This document shows positions 6,769-13,372 of a DNA stretch of 22,761 bases, piece by piece. A program made the translations under genes and the position numbers. The stretch is taken from contig JAXIOW010000150.1 of the NCBI GenBank assembly GCA_045403215.1, forward strand, positions 1 through 22,761. Direction: 5' to 3'. Source of the DNA: NS-12 sp045403215. GTDB taxonomy: Bacteria; Nitrospirota; Nitrospiria; Nitrospirales; NS-4. Under the pieces are notes generated by a model. The model ran no database searches, was not told the origin of the DNA, and saw only the letters and a list, made by a program, of their open reading frames with translations. Every line of letters begins with the position of its first letter. The first letter of the stretch is position 1.

Positions 6769-7929
6769 ATGAACGGTCCGCGTCGCATGCTCCTGCGTCT
6801 CTCGGCCTGTCTCCTCCTGCTGGCGGGAGCCGGTTGCAGGCCGAGCGAATCCCACCAGGCCCCCGACCTTTTTTATCTCTACAAGACCATCGAGGTGGGC
6901 AAAAATCCGACGAGTGTCATCACCGGGGACCTGAATGAAGACCGCGTCGCCGATCTCATCACGACCAACATCGGCAGTGACTCGCTCAGCGTGCTGATCG
7001 GAATCGGCGACGGCAACTTTCGCGACCCGGTGACCATCCGGATGCCGGAACAGCCGCGGGCGGTGGTGCTTCACGACTTCAACGAGGATGGGAAGCTCGA
7101 TATGGCCGTGGCGACCGCCGGCAACAATCGGGTGACGATCCTCCTGGGAGACGGGACCGGCCAGTTCACGCGAGGAGACAGCTATCCGGCGGTCAGGTCG
7201 CCGGTCAGCTTGGCCGTAGGAGACTTCAACCGGGACCACAAGGCGGACCTCGCCGTGGCGCTCCGCAACGACAAGCTCCTGATTCTCCTCGGGCGGGGGG
7301 ACGGCAGCTTCCTGCAAAAGGCCGTCTACGAATACGGCGACACCCCGACCTGCGCCGTGGCCGTGGACGTCAACGAGGACAGCCTGCTGGACCTCGTGGT
7401 GACGCACGGGGGTAAAATGAGCAGCAGCGTCGTGGTCTTTCTGGGCAACGGGGATGGAACCTTCCGCCCACCCGTCGCCTACAAGACCGGCCACAGCCCG
7501 CTCAACGTGTCCGTCTTGGACCTCAACGGCGATCGCCATCTGGACCTGCTCGTCGTCAACGGCGAACGGGACGACATCAGCGTGTTCTTCGGCAAGGGAG
7601 ACGGGACGTTCACGCAAGGGATCTCCTTCGGTGCGAACGCCGGTCCGATCGCGACGGTGACCCAGGATTTCGACGGGGACGGCAAGACGGACATCGCCGT
7701 CGCGAACAACCTGTCGAGCGACCTCTCTGTCCTTCTCGGGAAGGGGGACGGCACCTTCTGGCAGCCTCCCCGCAGCTACCGCACCGGCGCCGCACCCTTC
7801 GCAGTCACGGCCGTCTCTTTCGCGCCTCAGGATCCCCGGCCAGGCCTGGTGACCGCGAACAACCTTGCCAACACGATCTCGATCTTTCTGGCCAAGGACC
7901 CGCGTTCCAACCTCGTGCCTCGGAACTGA
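6769..7929 (+). CDS. VCBS/FG-GAP repeat lipoprotein, predicted beta-propeller
   Basis: A 386-aa exported protein. The N-terminus has Arg residues, a hydrophobic core and the lipobox LAGAGC (Cys about residue 23), so it is probably a lipoprotein anchored in a membrane. The mature part is at least six tandem repeats of about 50 residues, each with a calcium-loop motif such as DLNEDRVADL, DFNEDGKLDM, DFNRDHKADL, DVNEDSLLDL, DLNGDRHLDL or DFDGDGKTDI, followed by a strand and a G-GDGxF turn. This is the VCBS/FG-GAP (integrin-type) pattern, expected to fold as a seven-bladed propeller. Such proteins bind ligands or surfaces; no specific ligand can be deduced. The ATG at 6769 has no Shine-Dalgarno; a second ATG at 6787 would shorten the signal peptide but keep the core. 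No obvious partner gene is adjacent. Confidence 0.9.
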   Translation: MNGPRRMLLRLSACLLLLAGAGCRPSESHQAPDLFYLYKTIEVGKNPTSVITGDLNEDRVADLITTNIGSDSLSVLIGIGDGNFRDPVTIRMPEQPRAVVLHDFNEDGKLDMAVATAGNNRVTILLGDGTGQFTRGDSYPAVRSPVSLAVGDFNRDHKADLAVALRNDKLLILLGRGDGSFLQKAVYEYGDTPTCAVAVDVNEDSLLDLVVTHGGKMSSSVVVFLGNGDGTFRPPVAYKTGHSPLNVSVLDLNGDRHLDLLVVNGERDDISVFFGKGDGTFTQGISFGANAGPIATVTQDFDGDGKTDIAVANNLSSDLSVLLGKGDGTFWQPPRSYRTGAAPFAVTAVSFAPQDPRPGLVTANNLANTISIFLAKDPRSNLVPRN

Positions 7930-7945
7930 GGCGAATTCCGTAAGC

Positions 7946-7975
7946 TTGACATTTCAGAGGGATCACGGCTAGATT
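7946..7975 (+). promoter_or_regulatory. Promoter of the 60-aa membrane protein gene
   Basis: TTGACA (7946-7951), an 18-bp spacer, and TAGATT (7970-7975), located in the gap after the lipoprotein gene. It suggests that the two small plus-strand genes downstream have their own transcript. Confidence 0.5.
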
Positions 7976-8009
7976 GGCTCCGGAAGACGGAAGACATGGA
8001 GCCGGACCC

Positions 8010-8192
8010 GTGAAGACATTTCTCTGGTGGTTTACGACAGGAGCGGTCTTGACGCTTGCGGTGTTGATGGTGCAGGGAGGCGTGCAGGATCTGATCAGCG
8101 GGAACAAGAGCCCCGCCAATTTCGTGCTCACCATCACCGGCGGCGGCATGCTCGCCGGATGCATCGCCATCATCATGAACCGGATTAAATGA
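8010..8192 (+). CDS. Small two-helix membrane protein, unknown function
   Basis: A 60-aa protein beginning at a GTG (8010) with GGAG 8 bases upstream. The open frame continues upstream to a TTG at 7974, but the extra residues lie at the promoter and would be non-hydrophobic, so the GTG is preferred. Two predicted transmembrane helices cover about residues 4-22 (FLWWFTTGAVLTLAVLMVQG) and 36-56 (FVLTITGGGMLAGCIAIIMN), joined by a short polar loop with ISGNKSPAN. I do not recognise a family. It lies between the VCBS lipoprotein and the zinc-ribbon protein on the same strand, so it may be co-transcribed with the latter. Confidence 0.72.
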   Translation: MKTFLWWFTTGAVLTLAVLMVQGGVQDLISGNKSPANFVLTITGGGMLAGCIAIIMNRIK

Positions 8193-8254
8193 ATGCACCC
8201 GTGGCGCGTCTTTTCGCTTGACTCCCACCCATCGCAGTGCCACAGTGTCGGCCC

Positions 8255-8443
8255 ATGACATGCCTGAAATGCCAGGGGTTCATGATGTGCGAGCGGCAGT
8301 ACACGCTGGACAGTCGCCGCTTGTACGCCCGGTGTCTGAACTGCGGGTTCTGGCTGGACTTGGCTGACCTGCTGCGATTCTTCCACCAGGTGCTGGAGGC
8401 CGGACTGAAAGATCTGAAGCTCCGGGTCACGATCCCTTCATGA
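8255..8443 (+). CDS. Small zinc-ribbon protein, unknown function
   Basis: A 62-aa protein with two CXXC-type knuckles: CLKC near residues 3-6 and CLNC near residues 27-30, the standard four-cysteine zinc-ribbon spacing. The C-terminal half is helical and amphipathic (LADLLRFFHQVLEAGLKDLK). The ATG at 8255 puts the first knuckle at the very N-terminus, as in many small zinc ribbons; a GTG at 8237 is an alternative. There is no clear Shine-Dalgarno. A weak promoter-like pair, TTGACT (8218-8223) and CACAGT (8241-8246) with 17-bp spacing, would again leave hardly any leader. A role in nucleic-acid or protein binding is possible but unproven. Confidence 0.72.
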   Translation: MTCLKCQGFMMCERQYTLDSRRLYARCLNCGFWLDLADLLRFFHQVLEAGLKDLKLRVTIPS

Positions 8444-8529
8444 GGCGCTCCCACGGTCACCTAGTTGCCGGCTCGGTGGCCTCGGCGAACGCCCCTTGAT
8501 CCGGCCACGGTGAGCGTACAGCGCCGCCT

Positions 8530-9063
8530 CTAGGCGCCGGAGTTGAACTCCACGGTGATATCCCGGCCGGAAAAGAGAATCACCATCGTTCCTCCCTTGT
8601 AATTCAACCGGGTGAAGGTGGTTGAGTCTTCGTTGAACTCCTCCTTGCCCAGAAGTTTCCTGGTCTCTTCGATTCCTTCACCCCGTAAAACCAGGCGGAA
8701 AACCCCGGCGGCGAGGTGGGCAAACCGCTGCGTAATGAAGATATAGTCCACTTTCCCGTCCATGAGCCGGACCCCGGCCATGGCGTTACTGGGGCTTCGT
8801 TTGTCATACAGCATGACGAAGACGTCCTGCACTTCGACCTTCACTCCCGGGATTTTGATCTTGATGAGATTTGCTTTGACCTTCGCTTCCGAATCCCCGA
8901 TTTTGATCCCGAAGAGCGCCACGTCGGCAGTATTGAAGTGCGCAATATCCATCACTTCGGATTCTGTAAGCTCGTACTGCGCGGCGTTCACCGCCGACGA
9001 CATCAGGAACACCAACGAACAAGCCCACGCCACCACTCCCATGTCCCTTCCCCGCGCGCTCAT
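8530..9063 (-). CDS. Secreted or periplasmic protein of unknown function
   Basis: A 177-aa protein with a Sec-type signal peptide: Arg near the N-terminus, hydrophobic core at about residues 9-24, and a probable cleavage site after VNAA (about 28). The mature part alternates predicted strands and helices; notable stretches are ALFGIKIGDSEAKVKANLIK and GEGIEETRKLLGKEEF, the latter recalling short 'threshold' motifs of small periplasmic domains. There are no cysteines in the mature part. The ATG at 9063 has a strong ribosome-binding site, GGGAGG, about 4 bases upstream, which fixes the start. It lies downstream of, and on the same strand as, the gdh-linked genes, separated by 122 bp, and converges with the zinc-ribbon gene. 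I do not recognise the family. Confidence 0.78.
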   Translation of the reverse strand: MSARGRDMGVVAWACSLVFLMSSAVNAAQYELTESEVMDIAHFNTADVALFGIKIGDSEAKVKANLIKIKIPGVKVEVQDVFVMLYDKRSPSNAMAGVRLMDGKVDYIFITQRFAHLAAGVFRLVLRGEGIEETRKLLGKEEFNEDSTTFTRLNYKGGTMVILFSGRDITVEFNSGA

Positions 9064-9185
9064 GCTTCCTCCCGTTATCAGGGTTAGATGAATCCGCTAT
9101 CCTGAAGCCCTATGGAAAAGCCTTCGAAATACGGCGGCGCCATGGTAACGGACACGCCCCAGAGTTGCAAGTACCCAGATGGTCG

Positions 9186-9503
9186 TCAGCCTGGTCCCGC
9201 CCCGCTTTTCTCCGCGCCTTCCTCATAAGCCTGGATGAGCAGCCCGGCGAGGGTTTCCAACCGGCTGAAGTAGGAGGCTGCTGTCTCCTCCAAGTCTGGC
9301 AGCAACCGCGCCAAATCCGTCCGACAATCCTCCAGAACGGCCTTCCTCGGCGCATCCAGGGCCCCGCCAGCCTGCAAGTAAGAGTTCACGCACCCCCCGA
9401 TGACTTCGTCCAGGACCCAGAGCTCCCCCATGCTCTCCCGCGGAACATCGGGAAGGGCGGTCTGCCGGTGGGCGTGCCAGAGCGAGAGAATGTCGTCCCT
9501 CAT
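9186..9503 (-). CDS. 105-aa helical cytoplasmic protein, unknown function
   Basis: Starts at the ATG at 9503, giving MRDDILSLWHAHRQTALPDV and so on. The frame is open further upstream, but that part would run into the preceding gene, which ends at 9514. The protein is predicted to be almost wholly alpha-helical, with no signal peptide or membrane segment; acidic and aromatic helices at about 25-45 and 50-95 end in a disordered Gly/Ala tail. Two cysteines (GGCVNS, EDCRTD) are spaced about 25 residues apart. The gap to the upstream membrane-protein gene is 10 bp, suggesting an operon with it and gdh. No family is recognised, and there is no strong Shine-Dalgarno. Confidence 0.6.
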   Translation of the reverse strand: MRDDILSLWHAHRQTALPDVPRESMGELWVLDEVIGGCVNSYLQAGGALDAPRKAVLEDCRTDLARLLPDLEETAASYFSRLETLAGLLIQAYEEGAEKSGAGPG

Positions 9504-9513
9504 GGCCAGCGGC

Positions 9514-9894
9514 CTACAACGAGATGATCCCATACGCCAGGGTCGTCGCAAGGCTGACCAACACGAATCCCCTCACCCGGTACTCCAAGAATGGCCGCTT
9601 GAACCACCAGTCCAGCACTGCCTCTCGTCGACCGAGCGGGGCTCCGATCAAAAACAGCCCTTTGGCGAGCCCCACGCATCCGACCACGACCCACAACACC
9701 CTGAAGGCGAGCCCGGCCGTCCCGATCACCAGCGCGAGATTGATCACCATGCCCACCTGGATGAGCACAAACAGCCGGAACTCGTCCGAGACCAGTCGTT
9801 CCAGGATCTCCACCATCCACGCCGGCGCGATGATCAAACCGAGCCCCAACGCGAACCAGACCAGTCCGACGCAACTGAAGAGAAACGCCCTCAC
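9514..9894 (-). CDS. Four-helix membrane protein coupled to gdh, unknown function
   Basis: A 126-aa integral membrane protein. The GTG at 9894 overlaps the gdh stop codon as GTGA, so translation is probably coupled; a longer upstream frame exists but lies inside gdh. Hydrophobic segments run at about residues 3-25, 43-62, 66-84 and 107-124, giving four predicted transmembrane helices. The loop between the last two is basic and aromatic (RREAVLDWWFKRPFLEYRVR). There are no obvious catalytic residues. I do not recognise the family; a transporter-like or scaffold role would be a guess. Confidence 0.72.
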   Translation of the reverse strand: MRAFLFSCVGLVWFALGLGLIIAPAWMVEILERLVSDEFRLFVLIQVGMVINLALVIGTAGLAFRVLWVVVGCVGLAKGLFLIGAPLGRREAVLDWWFKRPFLEYRVRGFVLVSLATTLAYGIISL

Positions 9895-11159
9895 GGATAG
9901 AGTCCGCGAGCCAGATGCGCCTGAACGATCTTGTCGATGCCGTTCATGAGCGCAGCCATGCGCATGGAAACCTTCTTTGTCTGGGAAAACTCGAAGGTCC
10001 TCCGGAAGGCGGCCGTGATGATCTCGTGCAGGCGATCCCGGATGTCCTGTTCCTTCCAGAAATACTTCTGCACATCCTGGACCCACTCGAAATAGGAGAC
10101 GATCACGCCCCCAGAATTCGCCAGGATGTCTGGGATGACAAAGACGCCCTTCTCCTCCAAGATGCGGTCAGCGCCCAGCGTTGTCGGCCCGTTCGCCCCT
10201 TCCGCGAGGATCCGGCAGCGGAGCGAACCGGCGTTCTTCTCCGTGATCTGCTCCGAGAGCGCGGCCGGGACCAGGACCGTGCAGTCGAGCTGCAGGAGGT
10301 CCTGGTTGGAAATGAACTCGCCCATCCTGGATTCTTGCAGCGGATGCGGGTTGCTCATGTAGTGGGACCGGAGGGTCGGGATGTCTAGCCCGCGTGCGTT
10401 GTACACGCCCCCTCTCGAATCGCTGACCGCGATGACCTTCGCGCCGATCTCGTGCAGGATCCGCGCCGTGTGCATGCCCACGTTCCCAAAGCCCTGGACA
10501 GCGACCGTCGCTCTCGCGATGTCCAATTTCAAGTACTGCATGGCTTCCAGGATCACGTCAGCGACCCCACGTCCGGTCGCATCCTCGCGGCCCAAACTCC
10601 CGCCGATCGCCAGTGGCTTGCCCGTGACGACGCCGGGCACGGCATAACCGACCTGCTGGCTGTAGGTGTCCATCATCCAGGCCATCACCTGCGCGTTGGT
10701 TCCGACATCCGGGGCCGGGATGTCTCTCTCCGGACCGATCAGTGGAAGAATTTCAGCCGTATACCGGCGGGTCAGCCGCTGGAGCTCTGCCTGCGAGAGC
10801 CGCTCGGGAGCCACGCGGACGCCCCCCTTGGCCCCTCCGTAGGGAAGCCCCACCAGGGCGCACTTCCAGGTCATCCACATGGCCAGCGCCGCCACTTCCC
10901 CGAGGTTCACCTCGGGATGGAAGCGGACTCCGCCTTTGGAGGGCCCCAGCGCCGTGTCGTGTTGCACGCGATAGCCGACAAATACTTTGACGCTGCCGTC
11001 ATCCATCAGGACCGGGACAGACACGATCAGCGCCCGTTGGGGGATCTTGAGCCGCTCGCGCAGGTTGTGATCCAAGCTGAGACGCTCGGCAGCCTCTTCA
11101 AATTGCGCCACAGCCAATCGAAACGTCGGGGTGTCCAGTTCCTGATGAAGCTTAGGCAT
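9891..11159 (-). CDS. gdhA: Glutamate dehydrogenase (Glu/Leu/Phe/Val dehydrogenase family)
   Basis: Interconverts glutamate with 2-oxoglutarate and ammonium, linking nitrogen and carbon metabolism. The 422-aa length and motifs fit the hexameric bacterial family. The substrate domain has PYGGAKGG (106-113, catalytic Lys111) and DIPAPDVGTN (147-156, Asp151). The nucleotide-binding domain has the glycine-rich loop GFGNVG (223-228). GPSKGGVRFHP (72-82) is also characteristic. Glutamate is the most likely substrate from overall similarity, but other amino-acid dehydrogenases share these motifs. Coenzyme preference cannot be assigned. It sits 11 bp after the 121-aa gene and overlaps the four-helix membrane-protein gene by GTGA, so it is probably in an operon with lipB. 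Confidence 0.93.
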   Translation of the reverse strand: MPKLHQELDTPTFRLAVAQFEEAAERLSLDHNLRERLKIPQRALIVSVPVLMDDGSVKVFVGYRVQHDTALGPSKGGVRFHPEVNLGEVAALAMWMTWKCALVGLPYGGAKGGVRVAPERLSQAELQRLTRRYTAEILPLIGPERDIPAPDVGTNAQVMAWMMDTYSQQVGYAVPGVVTGKPLAIGGSLGREDATGRGVADVILEAMQYLKLDIARATVAVQGFGNVGMHTARILHEIGAKVIAVSDSRGGVYNARGLDIPTLRSHYMSNPHPLQESRMGEFISNQDLLQLDCTVLVPAALSEQITEKNAGSLRCRILAEGANGPTTLGADRILEEKGVFVIPDILANSGGVIVSYFEWVQDVQKYFWKEQDIRDRLHEIITAAFRRTFEFSQTKKVSMRMAALMNGIDKIVQAHLARGLYP

Positions 11160-11170
11160 GATCCCGCCGC

Positions 11171-11536
11171 TCAGGCTCGCTGGGTGGTAGATTCATCCGG
11201 CGGCACATCGGCCGCTGCTTCTTGCGCGGCCCGCTTCTTCTCCATCGCCACCTGGAGCTTGGCATATTCACGCCGGCCCCGGACCGTCGACTTGATCTGG
11301 AAATTGCCCGTGTGGAAGAACCAGCCGGCGTTGACTTCCACGCGATAGGGCTGGCCGTCCTTAGAAAGCACGAGGTCGCCGGCGAGAAACATGTCATTCA
11401 AGGCTTCGCGGACCTGAGCCCAGTCCGCCTCGGCGATCTCGTTGAGGATGGCGACGTTCGCCGAAATCAGCTGCGATTCGTGGGCCTCGATCAGATAATT
11501 CAACAAGCGATATTGGATCAGGTCGCGCGGCTCCAT
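11171..11536 (-). CDS. 121-aa protein with possible N-terminal winged helix, unknown function
   Basis: Begins at the ATG at 11536, one base after the lipB stop. The start is fixed by an excellent ribosome-binding site, AAAGGAG, 6 bases upstream and lying inside the end of lipB. The N-terminal 60 residues (DLIQYRLLNYLIEAHESQLI, then an ADWAQVREALNDMFLAGDLV stretch) look like helix-turn-helix plus wing, as in small winged-helix domains. The centre, residues about 62-90, contains GWFFHTGNFQIKS. The C-terminus is a charged helix with a polar tail. It is placed between lipB and gdh. The winged-helix idea comes from pattern only, and no DNA target is implied. Confidence 0.72.
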   Translation of the reverse strand: MEPRDLIQYRLLNYLIEAHESQLISANVAILNEIAEADWAQVREALNDMFLAGDLVLSKDGQPYRVEVNAGWFFHTGNFQIKSTVRGRREYAKLQVAMEKKRAAQEAAADVPPDESTTQRA

Positions 11537-11537
11537 C

Positions 11538-12257
11538 TCACGCTCCTTTGCTGTTGACGCATTCGACCGCCGCTGGCCTGGCACTGGTGGACGCAAGCCA
11601 CTCCGCGACGCATTCTTTTTGCAACGCCAGCCCAAAGACCTCTTGGAAGGCCCCGACCACCCCCCGGCCAACTGCTTCGAGCTCGAGCACCGCGCCCGTT
11701 GCGAGCGAGACCGACGTCATGCCCGCTCCGGCCAACCCGCAGGGGACGATCGCCGCAAACGGCGACAGATCGTTCTCGACGTTAAGTGCGAACCCGTGCC
11801 GCGTCACTCCCTGTGAGATCCGGACCCCCACCGCCGCGATCTTGCGCTCCCCCACCCACACCCCAGGCATCTCCGCGCGCCGCCCGGCGGGCACTCCGAG
11901 CGTATCCAACGCCCGGATGAGCACCTCCTCCAGACGATTCACGTACGCTTTCGGCCCAGCACAGTACGTCCGCAATCGGAGAATGGGGTATCCCACCAAC
12001 TGGCCAGGCCCGTGGTAGGTCACGGAGCCGCCCCGGTCCACGCTCAGCACCGGAATCCCGTTGATCATCCCTCGCACCCACCCCTCACCGACATGCTCCG
12101 GGTGGGTGGTGCGTCCCAGCGTGTAGACCGGAAGATGTTCCGTGAGCAGCAGGGTGTCGCCGATCATGTCTTGCACGCGCGCCTGGTGCAGAGCCACCTG
12201 GAGGAGAGAGGCTTCCTGATAGTCGGTCAGGCCGAGATCAAACAAGTGTCCGATCAC
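11538..12257 (-). CDS. lipB: LipB, lipoyl(octanoyl)transferase
   Basis: Transfers octanoate from octanoyl-ACP to the lipoyl domains of 2-oxoacid dehydrogenases and the glycine cleavage H protein; LipA then inserts sulfur. The 239-aa protein carries the family signature RGGSVTYHGPGQ (75-86), the conserved lysine in ERKIAAVG (Lys139) and the catalytic cysteine in VPCGLAG (Cys173). HGFALNV (154-160) is also typical. The start is a GTG at 12257, overlapping the protease stop as GTGA, so coupling is likely. lipA is not adjacent. The last codons contain the ribosome-binding site of the next gene. Confidence 0.95.
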   Translation of the reverse strand: MIGHLFDLGLTDYQEASLLQVALHQARVQDMIGDTLLLTEHLPVYTLGRTTHPEHVGEGWVRGMINGIPVLSVDRGGSVTYHGPGQLVGYPILRLRTYCAGPKAYVNRLEEVLIRALDTLGVPAGRRAEMPGVWVGERKIAAVGVRISQGVTRHGFALNVENDLSPFAAIVPCGLAGAGMTSVSLATGAVLELEAVGRGVVGAFQEVFGLALQKECVAEWLASTSARPAAVECVNSKGA

Positions 12258-13282
12258 TTGGTCACCGGTCGCTTGAGCTGGATCTTCTCCTGGGTGGACT
12301 TGCGCACCACCGACAGGGTCACGGTCGGAGACGTCGATCCATCTTTAAGCAGGGCGTGCCAGAGGTCCGACATGTTGTAGACCTGTGTGATGTCCACGGC
12401 GGTGACGACATCCCCTTCGCGAAGTCCGGCTTGAGCCGCAGGACTCCCCGGCTCGACCCAGACGACCAGGACGCCCCGTTCCACATCCAGGCCGAACGAG
12501 GCCACGACGCTGCCCGTGATCGTGACCGGGACGAACCCCAAGGAAGGCCGGAGCATGCTGCCGCGCACGAGCAGAGACTGGACCACGGGGATGGCCTCGT
12601 CGATGGCGACCGCATAACTGATGTTCTGGGCGGCCGGCGCCACCGCCGTGTTGATACCGACGACCCGGCCTGACAGATCCACCAGAGGACCTCCGCTGCT
12701 TCCGGGGTTGATGGCCGCATCGGACTGGATCAGGTTGTACAACGTCTCCCCGGACGGCGGGACGATCGCCCGGTCGAGGGCGCTGACCACCCCGACCGAC
12801 ACCGTCGCCCCGCCTTTCATCGCCAGGGGGTTGCCGATGGCGACGACAGTCTCCCCGATGCGGAGACGGGACGACCTCCCCAGTTTGGCCGGGACCAGTC
12901 CTTCGATCTCGACCTTGACCAAGGCCAAGTCGGTCAGAAAGTCCCGGGCGACGACTCGTCCAGGCACGAGCCGACCGTCATAGAGACCCACCACCAACCG
13001 CGTCGCACCCGTCACGAGGTGGTTGGACGTCAGGATGTAGCCTGGTGAAATGATGATGCCCGATCCCGAGCCGGATGGAAGCGTTTGAGAAGGGGCCAGC
13101 CGGATCGGTCCGTGGGCCATGACGGTGACGACGGCGGGCAGGACCTCCGCCACCACGTCCGGCACCGAGAGAGATTTGGGCGGGAGGGCGTCATCGGGGA
13201 CCGCCGCGACCGAGGACAACGCACAGCCCATCAGGAGGACACTGCCCGCCACGCTCAAGCTTGCCCGCTGGCCCCACGCCAT
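12254..13282 (-). CDS. HtrA/DegP-like trypsin-type serine protease with one PDZ domain
   Basis: An exported protease expected to act in envelope protein quality control. Starting at the ATG at 13282 gives 342 aa; a GGAG about 8 bases upstream supports this start over the ATG at 13318. The signal sequence (about residues 1-27) ends either with a lipobox-like LLMGC or with a Sec site after SSVAA. The trypsin domain has the catalytic triad: His88 in TSNHLV, Asp118 in TDLALVKV and Ser196 in NPGSSGGPL. One PDZ domain follows at about 255-330 (GVLVVWVEPGSPAAQAGLRE, GDVV). This is the one-PDZ DegS/HtrA class rather than the two-PDZ DegP layout. It follows the sigma-factor gene by 90 bp and overlaps lipB. 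Confidence 0.92.
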   Translation of the reverse strand: MAWGQRASLSVAGSVLLMGCALSSVAAVPDDALPPKSLSVPDVVAEVLPAVVTVMAHGPIRLAPSQTLPSGSGSGIIISPGYILTSNHLVTGATRLVVGLYDGRLVPGRVVARDFLTDLALVKVEIEGLVPAKLGRSSRLRIGETVVAIGNPLAMKGGATVSVGVVSALDRAIVPPSGETLYNLIQSDAAINPGSSGGPLVDLSGRVVGINTAVAPAAQNISYAVAIDEAIPVVQSLLVRGSMLRPSLGFVPVTITGSVVASFGLDVERGVLVVWVEPGSPAAQAGLREGDVVTAVDITQVYNMSDLWHALLKDGSTSPTVTLSVVRKSTQEKIQLKRPVTK

Positions 13283-13372
13283 CCGCGACTCTCCACGACC
13301 AAAGCCGTATTGTCGCATATTCAGGTGGAAGGCGGAAGAGGACCCGCCCCGTCGATGAGCCGGAGCGAGCGC

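Noticed and set aside
6694..7617. Minus-strand open frame of 307 codons opposite the VCBS lipoprotein
   Set aside because: Mirror of the repeated calcium-loop codons; the plus strand gives a signal peptide, lipobox and six repeats.
8194..8259. Very short plus-strand ORF directly after the 60-aa gene (MHPWRVF)
   Set aside because: About 21 codons, low plausibility, overlaps the start of the zinc-ribbon gene.
8444..8529. Possible bidirectional terminator between the convergent zinc-ribbon and secreted-protein genes
   Set aside because: Only short, imperfect stems (for example GTGGCC with GGCCAC, or GCGCC with GGCGC) and no T-tract on either strand.
9112..9228. Plus-strand ORF of 38 codons beginning MEKPSKYGG
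   Set aside because: No ribosome-binding site and it runs into the end of the minus-strand 105-aa gene; composition looks non-coding.
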